From positions 10,321,432 to 10,385,431 of the forward strand of contig CAJINV010000001.1 in assembly GCA_905178155.1 (NCBI GenBank): a DNA stretch of 64,000 nucleotides. The letters run 5' to 3'. Of the stretch, positions 20,080 to 32,200 are shown in pieces. This DNA comes from Amoebophrya sp. A120. Lineage: Eukaryota > Sar > Dinophyceae > Syndiniales > Amoebophryaceae. A program made the translations under genes and the position numbers. Below the pieces are notes generated by a model. That model worked only from the letters and a program-made list of their open reading frames with translations, was not told the DNA's origin and did no database searches. How positions within the stretch are numbered: the first letter of the stretch is position 1; every line of letters starts with the position of its first letter.

Positions 20080-21726
20080 ATGACACCTTGCGAGTATTGG
20101 CTCCCGTTGGTCAGCGCATTGCGCTCCCGATGCAAGCTGATTCCGCAGAATGGTGAGCGAACGCGAAGTCACGAAGAGGACCAACAGCACTCACGCAGAT
20201 TCAACTGGCCGACTAAGAAGGTCTTCATTCGAAGCAACTCAACATATTGTGAAGATACAACATCGCACAGCAAGTTAGCAGCAGCGGCTCGAACCTACGG
20301 CCTGCCGACCTCCCGATATTTGATCCAGAAACGCTCCTACGCAGTCGAATTCGATTCTCGCACACGAAACCCGGTTTACGTGGTGGAATACTTGACGCGA
20401 GACAACCTGCGCAATGTCCAGGTTCAACGCACGTCGTTTGGAGGAGCAGGGAATAAATCCGCGAAGGCCTTACCTGCGGATGAAAGCCAAGTCGTGAATC
20501 AGGAACGACAAGATGCCGTGTCTGATTTTTCAGCGTCAGCAGGGCTGAGAAGCGTCAACAAAGAAACCGGCGAACAAATACCGAGCGGCCAGAACGTCCT
20601 TCTCCGCGACCATTTTCAGGAGGAGGAGAAAATATCGGAAAAAATGCGCAACAAGCTCTCCCACTTCTACCGCAGCGGTTACGACCGGGGGCACCTCGCC
20701 GCGGCGCGGAACCATCGGCACGACGCTGAAGCTTTTTCCGAAACCTTCAGCCTGGCTAACATCAGCCCGCAGGTTGGTCGCGGCTTCAACCGTGGCTACT
20801 GGGCGGGTTTGGAGCGGTTCGTAGCGGAAGCAGTTTTGTTCGGGGCGGCAAAAGCAGCAGATGGTGCAGGCAATAAGATCGTGGATGAACTTCTTATTGA
20901 CGAGGCAATCGTGATAACTGGTCCGTTGTTCCTGCCACAGGAGGTTGTGGGACGGAAAGCAAAAGATCAGGAGACCGAAGCGGAGCCTCTGGCTGCTCCC
21001 AAGACCACTCCTCACAGACTTCGCGTCGAGTACCCCGCTCTTGGACAAGTTCCTAATCTCGTCAGCGTACCGACGCATTACTTCAAGATCGTTTTTGCGA
21101 AAGACCGCTTTTTGGCTTGTTTCCTGCTCCCAAACTGCGAAATCGAACCCGAGATCCCGCTGCTGTTCTTCTTGCGCTCCTTGGACGAGTTAGAGGAACT
21201 AAGCGGCGTTGAATTTTTTCCGAAAATGAGCCCCGCGGAGCGGAAAGCACTGGACAAGATGGAGTTGGAGGTCCTGAAGCTGGTGCGTACGAAATTGGCG
21301 ATTCTACCTTCGGCAGAGGTCACAGAGGTGCAGAAAACGGAAAAAGATTTCAGCACATCAAGAAGAAAGGAGAAAGACGGAAAAAATGCAATAAGGGAAC
21401 AAGAAAATGGAGAAACATCCACAGGCGTGCTTTCCACAGTATTTCGAGACATTCGGAGGATGCTGTTCAGCCAGGCGGATTCCGATTCTGTTTCTGGGGC
21501 TAAAGCGAGTGTAGAAGAAAGAAAAACAGTGGTGAAATTTTCAGAAGGCCTCGCTGCGGCTGACAAAAAAATGGAAGATATTGGATCGAATTTGCTTCCT
21601 GCAACACATGGCAAGTTTCGACATCTGTGTGAAGTTGTGCGATGTCGCATTCGAACGCAAAAGCCTCCGACTACTAGTCCAGCTTCAGTCGATTCTGCAG
21701 CGGGTCTTGTTGCTGCGAGCGCTTAA
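20080..21726 (+). CDS. DNA/RNA non-specific endonuclease (EndoG/EXOG family)
   Basis: One exon, 548 aa. The His-Me (beta-beta-alpha metal) nuclease core is clear: YDRGHLAAARNHR around residues 201-213 is the DRGH catalytic motif with the general-base His, preceded by a TSRYLIQKRSYAVEFD strand pair, and followed by LANISPQVGRGFNRGYWAGLE (about 227-247) with the metal-binding Asn and the second conserved Asn. VITGPLF and the VPTHYFKIVF block complete the fold. The first 80 residues are Arg/Ser/His-rich with few acids in the first 30, compatible with a mitochondrial presequence, as in EndoG. About 180 residues after the nuclease core (21200-21726) are charged and helical with no known domain, unusual for the family. 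Likely role: mitochondrial nucleic-acid degradation. Confidence 0.85.
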   Translation: MTPCEYWLPLVSALRSRCKLIPQNGERTRSHEEDQQHSRRFNWPTKKVFIRSNSTYCEDTTSHSKLAAAARTYGLPTSRYLIQKRSYAVEFDSRTRNPVYVVEYLTRDNLRNVQVQRTSFGGAGNKSAKALPADESQVVNQERQDAVSDFSASAGLRSVNKETGEQIPSGQNVLLRDHFQEEEKISEKMRNKLSHFYRSGYDRGHLAAARNHRHDAEAFSETFSLANISPQVGRGFNRGYWAGLERFVAEAVLFGAAKAADGAGNKIVDELLIDEAIVITGPLFLPQEVVGRKAKDQETEAEPLAAPKTTPHRLRVEYPALGQVPNLVSVPTHYFKIVFAKDRFLACFLLPNCEIEPEIPLLFFLRSLDELEELSGVEFFPKMSPAERKALDKMELEVLKLVRTKLAILPSAEVTEVQKTEKDFSTSRRKEKDGKNAIREQENGETSTGVLSTVFRDIRRMLFSQADSDSVSGAKASVEERKTVVKFSEGLAAADKKMEDIGSNLLPATHGKFRHLCEVVRCRIRTQKPPTTSPASVDSAAGLVAASA

Positions 21727-22640
21727 GCATTTTTAACGTCTTTGAAAATTTCAGTACAGCGCGGCTTGCTTTGCGGTTCTGGCTGTTCTACTAAGTTAGG
21801 ACGTCTAGTCAGTCGGTCAATCACTATTTCAATTTCTGTTGAGAACATCACCGGAATCAGGTCGGTCTAATGTTGTTGTGCTACCAGTACAACTACTAGC
21901 TGCCAGGTCCTGCACTCACACTCTTCTACAACTGCCTGCTCTAATGAAGATAGTTCAGAAGATTTTTTCGGTTTCGTGCAAACACAAGAAAAAATGCGAA
22001 ATTGCTTTCTACTTTCGGTTTGACTTTGGAGCTCGCTGCTCCTACTCGTGATGATGAATTTGAATTTCGTGCAATTCACAACTATATTCGGTTTGAAAAG
22101 CGCTGCCCTTGTTACGCTCGGTTTGTCGGAAAGTTAAATGCCGAATGCGTCATCGGTATCGTTCATGCATGCGCCGTTGCGCGTTCGTTCAAACTCAAAG
22201 AGGACCAGAGCCTGCTACGCTGGCTCTCGTGCAAATGAAAGTTAAGTCGTCTTTTCTGCATTTTCGTCGTGCACTTCTGCAACCGCGTGCTTCACTTTGC
22301 GTAGCAGATGTTGACCTGGTCCATCTTCACATCAATTAACCCGGTACAGGCTACACTAAAATTAACCCATATTCCCCATACAAGCGTTTTTCCCCAAAGA
22401 ATTTCAAATTATCCGCCATTTTCTGTCCCCCATGTTGTGTTGGCGTGCCCAGGAGGCCTTCGCAGTCTCCGCGCTGCGTTGGTTTCTTGGCGAAACACCA
22501 TCACTTTCGTTTTGATCATTTTTACAGTAGCATGATGTTGTTCCCACGAGAAATTTAAACCTGCTCCTTTACGCGACCTACTGTGTTTTCGTTTCCCGGA
22601 GCAGGACCACAGTCACCACCGTCTGATCACGAGCAACTAG
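21727..22640. other. Intergenic region without a supported gene
   Basis: AT-rich. Short frames near 22002-22339 and 22308-22535 have no domain support. No strong repeat seen. The leader of the channel gene ends at 22640. Confidence 0.55.
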
Positions 22641-25600
22641 ATGAGTGGTCCAGGCCCGGGGCCGGCGGGCGGCAGCGGCAAGTACCAGACGAATGTCGAC
22701 GTGACACCGAGAGGCGACGAGCTGGACACCGCCATAGACGAGCTTCTGAATGAGGACAGGCCGCCAGGGGGAGGGCAAGCTAGCTCGTCCTCAAATAGAC
22801 CACCTCCCGCCAAGCCGCCAGACGGAACAACGACGACCTCCGGAACATCAAGTAACAAGCCGGAGAATAAAACGGTGGAATTCGCGCGAGCGCAGTCGAT
22901 GGCGGTGGTCACCAAAATGAAGGTCCGGGTGGACGAAGAGACGGACAGGAAGGAAAGAGAAAAGGAACAGAAGGAGAAACGGAACAAGGCTCGGACGAAC
23001 ATTTTTTCCGCGGGCGCCTTCTTGCCCGGCGTCACCGTGCTGAACCGCAGGACCGGTGGCGCGAGAAACGCGGGCGCCAGTTTTTTCTTCGGGAAATCGG
23101 GCACGTTCCCCGACGATAGGGTTGCCGAGCTCGAAGCTCTAACTACAGAGACCGTGAACCACCTGTGGAACCAGCCGTGGAGGAAGGTAAGCGGCAAGGA
23201 CAGCTGGTTCTGGGACTACTTTCCCGTTTTCCACACAGAAAACGTGTACCGCACCGCCTGGAGCCTGTTCTTCGTGTTACCCCTGATGTACATAGCAACG
23301 GTTTTCCCGTATAGGCTCGCGTTCGTCGAAATGCGGCTGCCGACGGTGTGGCCAAACGAGATAGACGCAAACGGGAACGAAATTCTGACTGACGGCAGCG
23401 CCGATCCGGTTTCCGAGGCGTGGAAGATTTTCGACTATGTGATCGACGGGCTGTTCTGGCTGGATTTACTCCTGCAGTTCACCTTTGCCTACGAAAACCA
23501 CAAGGGCGAGCTGGTCAGTCATCCCCGGGAAATTTTCTGTGCCTACTTAAAAACGTGGTTTGCCATCGATTTTCTCGCTTGTCTGCCCCCCATCGTCTGG
23601 GAGGGCCTAGCTGGAGAGGCGTCCGGCACCAACAAGCTCGGAAGGATCAGCCGTCTATACCGCGTTTCCAAAATCTTCAAGCTGACCAGGCTGGTGAAGA
23701 TAAAAGCCCTGATGAAGTGGTCCGCCCTCGCCAAGTCGTCCCAGTTGCTCTACTTGCTCTTCCAGGTGTTCGGGAAAAGCCGGGTCTTCGAAATCTTGAA
23801 GTTCATGTGCTCCCTGCTGGTACTGACTTTTTTTTTGGGAATTTTTTTTTGCTGTTTCTCGTTCTCGTTCAGTTCGTTGATTGCTCCTACTTTTGCTATT
23901 CATTTTGTAACCGCAATGTAACAAGCTCAAGCACGAAAATAAATGGAAAACAAATTTTTATTGCCCCATTTCGCAACTACTACAGGCTCTCTCCCACATT
24001 TTCGCCTGCGGATGGTACCTCGTCGCCGCGCTGCAACCCGACCCGACACACACGTGGGTGTGGCGACGAACGGTGCCTACACAGAACGGTAGCGAGCCGT
24101 TGTTACTTGTTGACTACGGGAGCGGCGAACAGTGGCTGCACTCTTTGTACTACGTCTTGACGGTTTTCACCACCGTGGGTTTTGGTGACATCACGCCGTT
24201 CACCAAATCCGAACTTCTCTACTCCATGTTTTTGATGTTGATCGGTGCCATTGTGAACTCCATCATCATCTCTGAAGTGATCCACGTGGTCACCAGAACG
24301 GACGTCGTCAGGTCGGAGATGCAGCGGAAGAACCAGGCGGTCAAACAGTTCTGCGAGGCGACTAGATTGAATCTGCGGACGGAACGAACGATTTCCAGGT
24401 TCTCCGAGGTGATGACAAAGTCCAAATACGCCAAGGAAGACTCGGCCACGCGCGAAACGGATAGGTTTATGTGGCGCGATCTCTGCGAACTGGCCGACGC
24501 GATGGATCCAAATTTGCGCTCCAGCATCGTGAAGCGGGTCTTCGAGGGCATGTTCTTTCGCTCGGCCTTCCTGATGCACTGCATCAACAAAAACGCGGCG
24601 TCGGAAGAGTTGCGATCGCTGCCGCTAGTGGTAGCGTCGTTTCTGAAGCAACAGACAATAGCGCAGGGCGACTACCTGTATCACGTGGGCGAGCAGCCGA
24701 AGGGGTTGTGGCTGATCATGAAGGGTGTCGTCAGCTACGTCGCCGTACCCTCGGAATTCGGCGGAATTCACCACACATCGACGATATTGAACCTGATGCG
24801 ACTCCAGCAAACGCCACTGATGCTGAAAGAACGGTAGGATGTTTGTCTTTGTACTATGTTCGTCGTAGGAGAAAAGGCCGAAACCCGCCTTCTAATTTAA
24901 CTTTTATGTTTTATCTATCATGTTCACTGCTCAATCTGACCTGATGCTGATGCATTTCTTACTAGCATGGAACCGCCCATTGTCATTCCCTAACTCGAAA
25001 ACAGGGCGTACCCCTACATGGTGTTTGGTCCGAGGTCATACGTGGGCATTTGGGAAGTGATTTATCCAAGAGAGCGCGTAACCAATTGCCGGGTAGAGCA
25101 GGAAGCGACCGTGGCCTACTTGAGCAGGAACGACTTCGTGACCATTTGCCACAAATTTCCGAATCTGATCAGCAGCCTGAAAATGCACGCGCAGCGAAAG
25201 GAGAGCCGCAGGCGGATGGCTATCGCCGCACACGCAGAGCAAATAGACCACCAGCAATTGGCCGGGAGGATATTAACAAGGTGGTGGCGGGCGATATCAC
25301 AGAAACAGATGGCTGTGCAGTTGACACAGGCTCTCGAACAAAACAACGCAGCACTGGCTCACGGTGTATATCCCGCCGAATCGGGCAGCAAACTAAAAAC
25401 GGTACGATATAGGAAATGCAAATTTTGTAGGAGCATATCTTCCTTTGTCTGCTTTGATTTCACATTCACTACTGCGAGCAGGGTTCTCGTGTTTCTGTTT
25501 TGTCAGATGATGATGAATCGTCTCTGAGGTGCTAGTGTTTCTTAAAGTCGTTCTTGGATTTGGATAGACACAGTAAGAGAAATACTTAAGAACAAAAAAG

Positions 25601-26055
25601 AAATTCAAAAACTCCTGACCCTTCAGGTACTCTCGCGCATTGCCTTCCGTGCGCAGAGGCTGTCCAAGAGCAACGTGTCGGAGGTGATGGGCGATAATTC
25701 GGATCAGATTATCAGAAAGATCAACGAAGAGATGGAGGGCGGCAAGGCGATAAATCCGGAGGACGTGGAGAGGCTAGTGAACGAGCACGTTGGCGGGAGC
25801 AAACCTCCAATGGAGGTCCGGTCACGCACGTCCTCCGGCGGCAGCAAGGGGCCGGCGGCCAGGTTCGCTCGACAGTCTACCTTCCCTGACGAGGCCGAGA
25901 TGGCGGCGCCCGGGTTTTCACAATCGAGCGCCCAGTACACACGACAACTGCGAAGGCTACGGCTCGACAACGAGGCCCTCTCCTCCAAACTGAGCGAAAT
26001 ATTCCGGATGACACAAGACATCTATTTCGCGAACTTTGGCCGGGAAATGGGATAA
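22641..26055 (+). CDS. Voltage-gated cation channel with C-terminal cyclic-nucleotide-binding-type domain
   Basis: Exons 22641-23819, 23986-24833, 25005-25401 and 25627-26055 give 950 aa. Membrane segments run in HCN/CNG/EAG order: S1 about residues 205-227, S2 260-285, S3 304-320, S4 334-360 with regularly spaced basics (RISRLYRVSKIFKLTRLVKIK), and S5 split exactly by intron 1 (CSLL|ALSHIFACGWYL). The pore is TTVGFGDITPF near 454-465; GFG implies K+ selectivity. S6 follows, then a C-linker and a beta-roll domain across exons 2-3. In that domain the phosphate-binding cassette reads SYVGIWEVIYPRERVTNCRVE: the conserved Glu after Gly and the Arg-Thr/Ser-Ala of nucleotide-binding channels are not present, so nucleotide binding is doubtful. 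N- and C-terminal arms are Gly/Pro/Ser-rich and charged. Plasma or ciliary membrane location is inferred. Confidence 0.9.
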
Positions 26056-27186
26056 GTAAGTAGCCTTGTTCTCGATAATTGACACTGTGTGAGACACAAA
26101 TACCCCTTATCCAACCAACGCAAACTAAAGAAGATTTGTGCTTTTTTTATGATGTCCCCCTATTTGATGTTTACGCAAGTACTTTTTTATCGAATTGAAA
26201 TTGTTCTAATCACGCGCTTTGAAATTTTAAGAAGTAGTAGTAGGACGGAGTCAACACTAGCTGCTTGTAGGCATAGGACATAGTGTGGAACTACAGCTCG
26301 CATGGAATAGGAAAAAATGCATGGAACATCGTCGACACAACCTGCAAAGGAGTCTGAAGCTCATTGTTGAAGTAAGTGGGTTGAGTGACCTGCTTCGGTT
26401 TCGGTATGGTGGCGCTATACTGATTCGTTTCCACATAGAAAACGATACACATCGACAGCCTACTCAAGTAGTTATGACGAACAAAACGCTCATATGATTG
26501 TCCTTTTCATGGTGGCTTTTATGTTTTCTCATTCGCACCGCGACGACGTTGGTCGACGTCTTCCTCACATGCATTTTGTGAGGTTCTTGCAAACAGTTCG
26601 TGCAGGCGTTTTTCGGGGGCACCAATGTCGTGTTCGGCACAATCGTATCTTCCTGCACTTCTGACAACTTCATCGTATCATGCACTAGGACTAGCGTTGA
26701 GTAGTCTTTTTCTGGAACTTGATGTGATTCGAGGGTGTTTCTGATTCTGAGAGAGGCGTATCTTTGACGTAATGCTAATGTATGACATCAATGGGATCTT
26801 GAATCTTGCATTCGCACTGGTTGTCGTGGTGGTTTTCCTGGAAAATCGGTGTGGTCGTGGTCTGGTTGGATTGGTAGATGTGGTTGTGATGGTGGTTTTG
26901 GTTGTTGCCTCTATGGTGGGTAGATGTTTTTTGCGGTGGGTCTGGGTACTCTTGGGGCCTGGTGGAACTGGTACCTCCGGCATAAGTAGAAGCGACTTCT
27001 AGTTCTAGGGCCTCGCGTGGATAAACTGAAGGTCTACTGTACACGAGTAACTCAAAAGAAAAAACTATCCCACGTCACAGCCTGCTCGCAGAAAGATATA
27101 TTTTTTGTTGCAAATAATTTTTAAAAAGTTGCACTGAAGGCAGCGCACTCGTTTCGGGTCGGTGGGAACAAAAATTTGAAGCAATA
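26056..27186. other. Intergenic region with a G/T-rich tract
   Basis: No supported gene. From about 26806 to 26965 the + strand is strongly G/T-rich (TGGTTG and GTGGTT blocks), which creates spurious open frames on both strands. The remainder is AT-rich. Confidence 0.55.
26806..26965 (+). repeat. G/T-skewed low-complexity tract
   Basis: About 160 nt with very few C or A on the + strand and irregular TGG/GTGG repeats. Not a clean tandem repeat. Could form G-rich secondary structure; function unknown. Confidence 0.5.
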
Positions 27187-28081
27187 ATGTCGGACGCTTC
27201 AACGAGCGCCACACCTCTACCAATGGTAGCCTTCTCTGATGACCGTACGACGTGTCGAACCTGCTGCGACGCCAGCACTCCGAGTGATGAGCAAGCAACC
27301 TGCGTGACCTGCGATGAGCTTCAGGCTGAAAGGTGCGAGTTGTTTTCAACCTGGTCGTCCTGGAGTAGCGATACAATGATCCACATCGATGCTGTACTTT
27401 TGGGAATTTAGGTGTTTATTTTTGCGTTATGCCTACAGCACAACTTTGACTTTCACTTTGCTTCTGGAAGAAGAAAAATGAATGATCAAACTTGCAAACA
27501 GAATCACACGGTGGATCGAAGGGGACATAAAACGAATAGTGAAGCAGCCGCAGCTACGGGTGATGGTGGAGGTAGAAATAGTTTCGAGGTTGCAGATACT
27601 GGGCGAGCAATTAGCGAGGGACCTCTACTGGTCGGCAGCAAGCCGCAAGGCTCTCATCAACATGGCAGTGAGAAAAATACTAGCGGCTTCGGGTGTTGGT
27701 TTAATTGGCGAGAAGACCCGGGCCTTCTGCAGGGACCACCTCGGGCTGAATAAACCGACGCAGAAACAGGAGCGGGGAAACAGCAGCTGCCTCAAGTCAA
27801 AAACGTCGGCTGCAGTAGGAGCTTCGCACCATACGGTCGTGCGGAAGAATAACGAAAAACAGCGTAGAGCAAACAAGCCAATGCAGCTTTGTTCCGGGTT
27901 CTTTTTTGAAGAAGATAAGTTTCGTGCACCTCCAGTGCCGTCATCATGCTCATGGTCGTCTACGTCTTCAAGTAGTTCAACTTCAACCTCAGCGCGGACA
28001 TCGAGAAACTACAGCGACGTTATACCCATACCAGAGACCGAGACGAGCTTTCATCATGATAAAGTTGAAGACGTGTGGTGA
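27187..28081 (+). CDS. Small protein with N-terminal Cys motif, function unknown
   Basis: Exons 27187-27332 and 27502-28081 give 241 aa. The junction (GTGCGA donor, AAACAG acceptor) restores Arg in phase 2: LQAER|ITRWIEGD. Exon 1 carries a CRTCCD...CVTCDEL pattern (CxxCC-x11-CxxC), which could bind zinc. Exon 2 starts with a helical domain (ITRWIEGDIKRIVKQPQLRVMVEVEIVSRLQILGEQ) and ends in a Ser-rich tail. No family recognised. The exon 2 frame has a TGA immediately before ATG 27482, so either splicing at 27502 or a separate start at 27482 is possible. The splice model is preferred because both sites fit in frame. Confidence 0.5.
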
Positions 28082-29266
28082 TCGCATGGTAGTAGACATT
28101 TTCTCTTGTTGTATACTCGGGTACTCAGCATCAAATGAATTCACTGTAGGAATCTCAGGAAAGCACTGGCATCACATTCCGAATTTTTCGTCGTGTCATT
28201 CGTGTATGTTGTGGTTCACTTGTAGCCCGTCGCTTCTACTGGATGTTAGTATCTATCAGTAGAAGATGAACAAGAACACATAGAAAGACGAGCATGCAAC
28301 AATGCACTGCCTTTTTTTTGTCGCACCGCTCCTGCAGCTTCATCGGGCTTTATTGTCTGCGTCGTGACTTTCTGATTTTCGTTTTCCTTTTCGCTACGTC
28401 GCTTTCTTGGAACAAACGTACACGTACCACGAAATAGTCACACGAAACTGAAACACAAACAGAACAACGTAGGCACAGGTGATGAAGAAGTGACCGTTAA
28501 GATTGGTTGTGTTGTGTCTGCCACCGCCAAACGAGTTGAGTTGATTCTCGTTCTCGCAATGAGCCACAAGCATAGTTGGCAGGAGAATTGCAAGAACAGT
28601 AACTACTGCCGATCGACGATGGTTGGAACGCGATTTAGTAGTGATTCGCCCATGCCCGCCAAACATAAAAACTTCAACTTGTACTTGGAGATCGGTTAAC
28701 GATTTCTCGGGCACTTCATGCAGTATGTACTCGTTCGTATCCGTCAAGGTTCGATGTCGGTTTTTCAGTTCATATGCAAGTCGGAGCTGCCTGCAATTTG
28801 ATCGTAGTGGATATCCATATCCTCGGTCGTATCCTGCAGCAACTGCTGCCGCTCCAGTCGTACTTATTTAGTTTCAATTAGTGAGATGTCCGAGCGCACA
28901 TTTGAGATTGCATTGCACATACCTATCGTCCATCTTGCTTCCGTGGCATACGCAATCGGTTCGTTTTTGACTGCTATCGTTCCTTTGCCTTTGCCGCCGA
29001 GATGGCTTGACTCGTTACGTTCATTGGCTATTATGTCGTGCGATGAGAACTTGAACTGCTTCTAGTGCGTCGGATTTGTTGATTTGAGCTTTACCCAAAA
29101 AACGCAGCGGCATAACCACCAAAGACGTCTACCCATGCGAAATATCACGTATTTTTTTCAGAAACGTTGTTGTTTCCTTTTGATCCTCCAACCAGCATGT
29201 TGCTTTTGTTTGAATTCGTTCATGCCATGAAGATGCAATCCTTACGAAGATAGCACAAAGACGACT
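28082..29266. other. Intergenic region without a supported gene
   Basis: About 1.2 kb, AT-rich, only short frames. No repeats or RNA genes recognised. Confidence 0.55.
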
Positions 29267-32200
29267 ATGGTCTTCCTCCGCGGAGCTGCATCCCGAGGCG
29301 CCGACGGCGACGCGGCGAGACAGGGACAGCCGCGATCCCTCCGAGAACGCTTAGCGGAAACGAGATCGCGAGGGCAATTCGGTGGCGGAGATAATTCCGG
29401 GAGCGGGAGCCGCGGCGGCGGTTCGTCCGCATTTTCGTTCAAACGCGATGTCCCGGTGCAGCGACGGCACACCTTTGCGCCGCTTTTCGACAAGGGCAGG
29501 AATTCGAACGCTCGCGGAGGCAATAGTGGAGTTGTTCCCCCGGTTCACTGTACTAGGCCACAGACAGACACTGCTAGCGAGGACGACGCGTTGGATAGCG
29601 CAAGAGAAGGACAACGAGAGGAACCGACGAGTTTATTTGACCCAGACGCCCGGACACCGGCAGCCATCATTCGAACCCTGGAACAAGTTGAGACCGAGCG
29701 ACCCGGCGCAACTTCAAGATCACCAGGCCTGTTGCAGCAGCAAATGAACCAGGTGGCTCCGGTCGTTGCGACCTCGATTGTTGAGGAAAGTAGGAGACCC
29801 GCGCTATTCCAGTCGAGCCAAGCATCCAGTCCGGTTGGCGTGGTCAGTTTCGGAAAAAAGACACCCTCGGCTTCGTCGACGCAACCACGGCCCGTGCTTT
29901 TCGGCGGCGCGCCACAGAGTACTAGACCAAGCGAAGATAGCACTAACAGCCAGCAGCGCGGAAGCAAGGGTCGAGCAGGGAACTACGATGCGCCTCCTGC
30001 GCAGATAGATTCGAAGGGATCCAGCCGGATGTCCACGTCCTCCGGGGATGAGAAAAGCCGGTCTGGGAACACATCGACCACAGGTGGCGCAATTAGGCTC
30101 GACGCGAGCGGACTCTTGGAGGAGCTGAGTGAACAGTCGACGGCAACAACCACGCCGCCGCGCGAACGCTTGCTCTCTTCTCAAGGGTACGCGGATCCCG
30201 ATAAACGCTTGGCAACACTCTATGCCATGCGGGCAGCTCACAGCGATAATCACAGTTACGTGGTCGCTGGTGCGGCGGCTACTGCGTCAGGAACAATAAG
30301 TGCTGCACCTGCAGGAAGCGCTACGTCGTCTGCTGCTGTCGATATACCGAATGCCTCGGTTTCGTACCCGTCAGTGCAACCTCCATCAGTACAGCTTGTG
30401 AGCGATCCAGTGACTACGGCACAGCTTGGCGGGCATATTACTAGCAACAGCCATCAAATTGTAGATGAGCTCGCGTTTGTGGGTCTTACCAGGACCTCGC
30501 CACCGCCGGCTTTTCTCAACCACGATGTAACCCCTGAGCACGACGTAAGGCCATCTGCTCCCCCTCAAACACCACCTGTAGACAATGCTGCAAGTGCAAC
30601 CTCTCTCGGAGCCGCCGATCACCATAGCGTCACGTCCCGCCGTATCTTGGAGTTTGAGGAGCAGGTGAAGCAGAAAGATGCGGAACTCGAAAGGATGAGA
30701 CACAAGCTGCGGGAAAAGGACGCCGCAAATGAAAAGCTCGCGGCCGACAACCGGCTTTTGCAAGAGAAACTTGCCTTTCTTGACGAGCGCAAAGAGCACG
30801 AGCGTAGAGTATTCGACCACGAAAAAGCGGAACTGAGCCGCGTCATCCAGGAAGAGCAGGACGCAAAGAATGAGCTCCGCCTGCACGTGTGCGATTTGCA
30901 AACTCGACTGGGCACGATTGCCAACACGGCGACTTCGGGGCCGTCCGGCACGGTCACCCCTTACTATTCACCACGGGCACGGAGTCGCAGCATCACACCA
31001 AGATTGAGCAGCGTCAAGTCATCGCCCTTCGAGCATGCTGCAGGCAGTGCTCCCGCGGCCTTCGCGCTACAGTTGGAGCAGCGAGCGGAGTTGGAACGGA
31101 GCGCGAGCATACAGCCCGTAGTGGGATCTCACTTGCAGGAGCACGATTCCGCCACAGCGGAGTTGGCCTCTCTGGTCCTACCAGTGGGAACGAATGCGGT
31201 GCCGGCAGGCGCAGCGGCGATGCAGCACGTGCGCGTTGTTACGATACAGACGAACTCCAACGGAGAGGACGAGATACAAGCGTTCGAAAGGCAGCAAGAA
31301 CTTCCATTACAGGAGCAAACCCTACTTCTAACGAGCCAGCTCGGAAAAACTTCAAACGAAGGCAGTCCACCGATCCCAGGAACGAGAACTAGTACAGGTA
31401 GCGCAGGAGTAACAAACTTCGCTCTGACAACTGGTGTGCACCATAGTGCAGGAGCACCTCCAGGCCCTTCTTCACTAGGTCCTTCGTCGCCCCCCAGAGG
31501 GCCACAGTTGCTGTTTCCCTCTCCAAACAAAACAAGACCCGCTCCTGCAGCGCTTTCAGAATCAGAACAACGAAGCCCTTCCGCGGTTGCCGTAAACCCT
31601 CAATCCAGCCAGATCGGGTCATGGTTCCAGCCCGCAACTCTCTTTGCAAAAGAACGCAAGCGCACGTCGACGATAGACCTGAGTCAGAACTTGATTAACA
31701 GTCCTGGGGGCGGCTCAACGGCAACACCGGGCTCGTCGGCCTCAGCTGCAATGCCAGCGTTTACCGTTAGCGGCAGTGCTCCTGCTTCGAATGCAGTAGC
31801 AGATCAGTCGCACACCTCCCCGCAATCAGCGCAGCACCAGGCGATAACACAACCGAGCAACTTCTTCTCGTTGTTTGCTGGGGCCGCAGCAGCCGGCCCC
31901 GCTCCCGGGCTCGGTTCTGCCGGCTCCGCATTGCCGCCTGGTGCGGTTGTGCAAACGCGAGAAGTGCTAGACATTGGGTCAACGGGCGGAATGGACCAGC
32001 AGCAGCTGCAGCAGCAGCAGACATCACCTTTTCACAACTCGACCAATTCACAAGGCCGGCCGCTGTTATCCTTTGCAAACCTGGCCGCGGAGCAAAGAAA
32101 CTTCCACAATTCCTTCTTCAGTAACCATTCCTCACCGTCGCACAACTCCAACCCGAACAACTCGGTTGGGCTAAGCGCACCAAGACCGCATGATGCCGAT

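Noticed and set aside
26678-27044. Minus-strand frames rich in Thr/Pro/Asn/His
   Set aside because: Created by the G/T-rich tract; low-complexity translation only.
27412-27753. Alternative + strand frame over the small Cys-motif gene
   Set aside because: Overlaps exon 2 of the preferred model, which has the longer frame and an in-frame splice partner.
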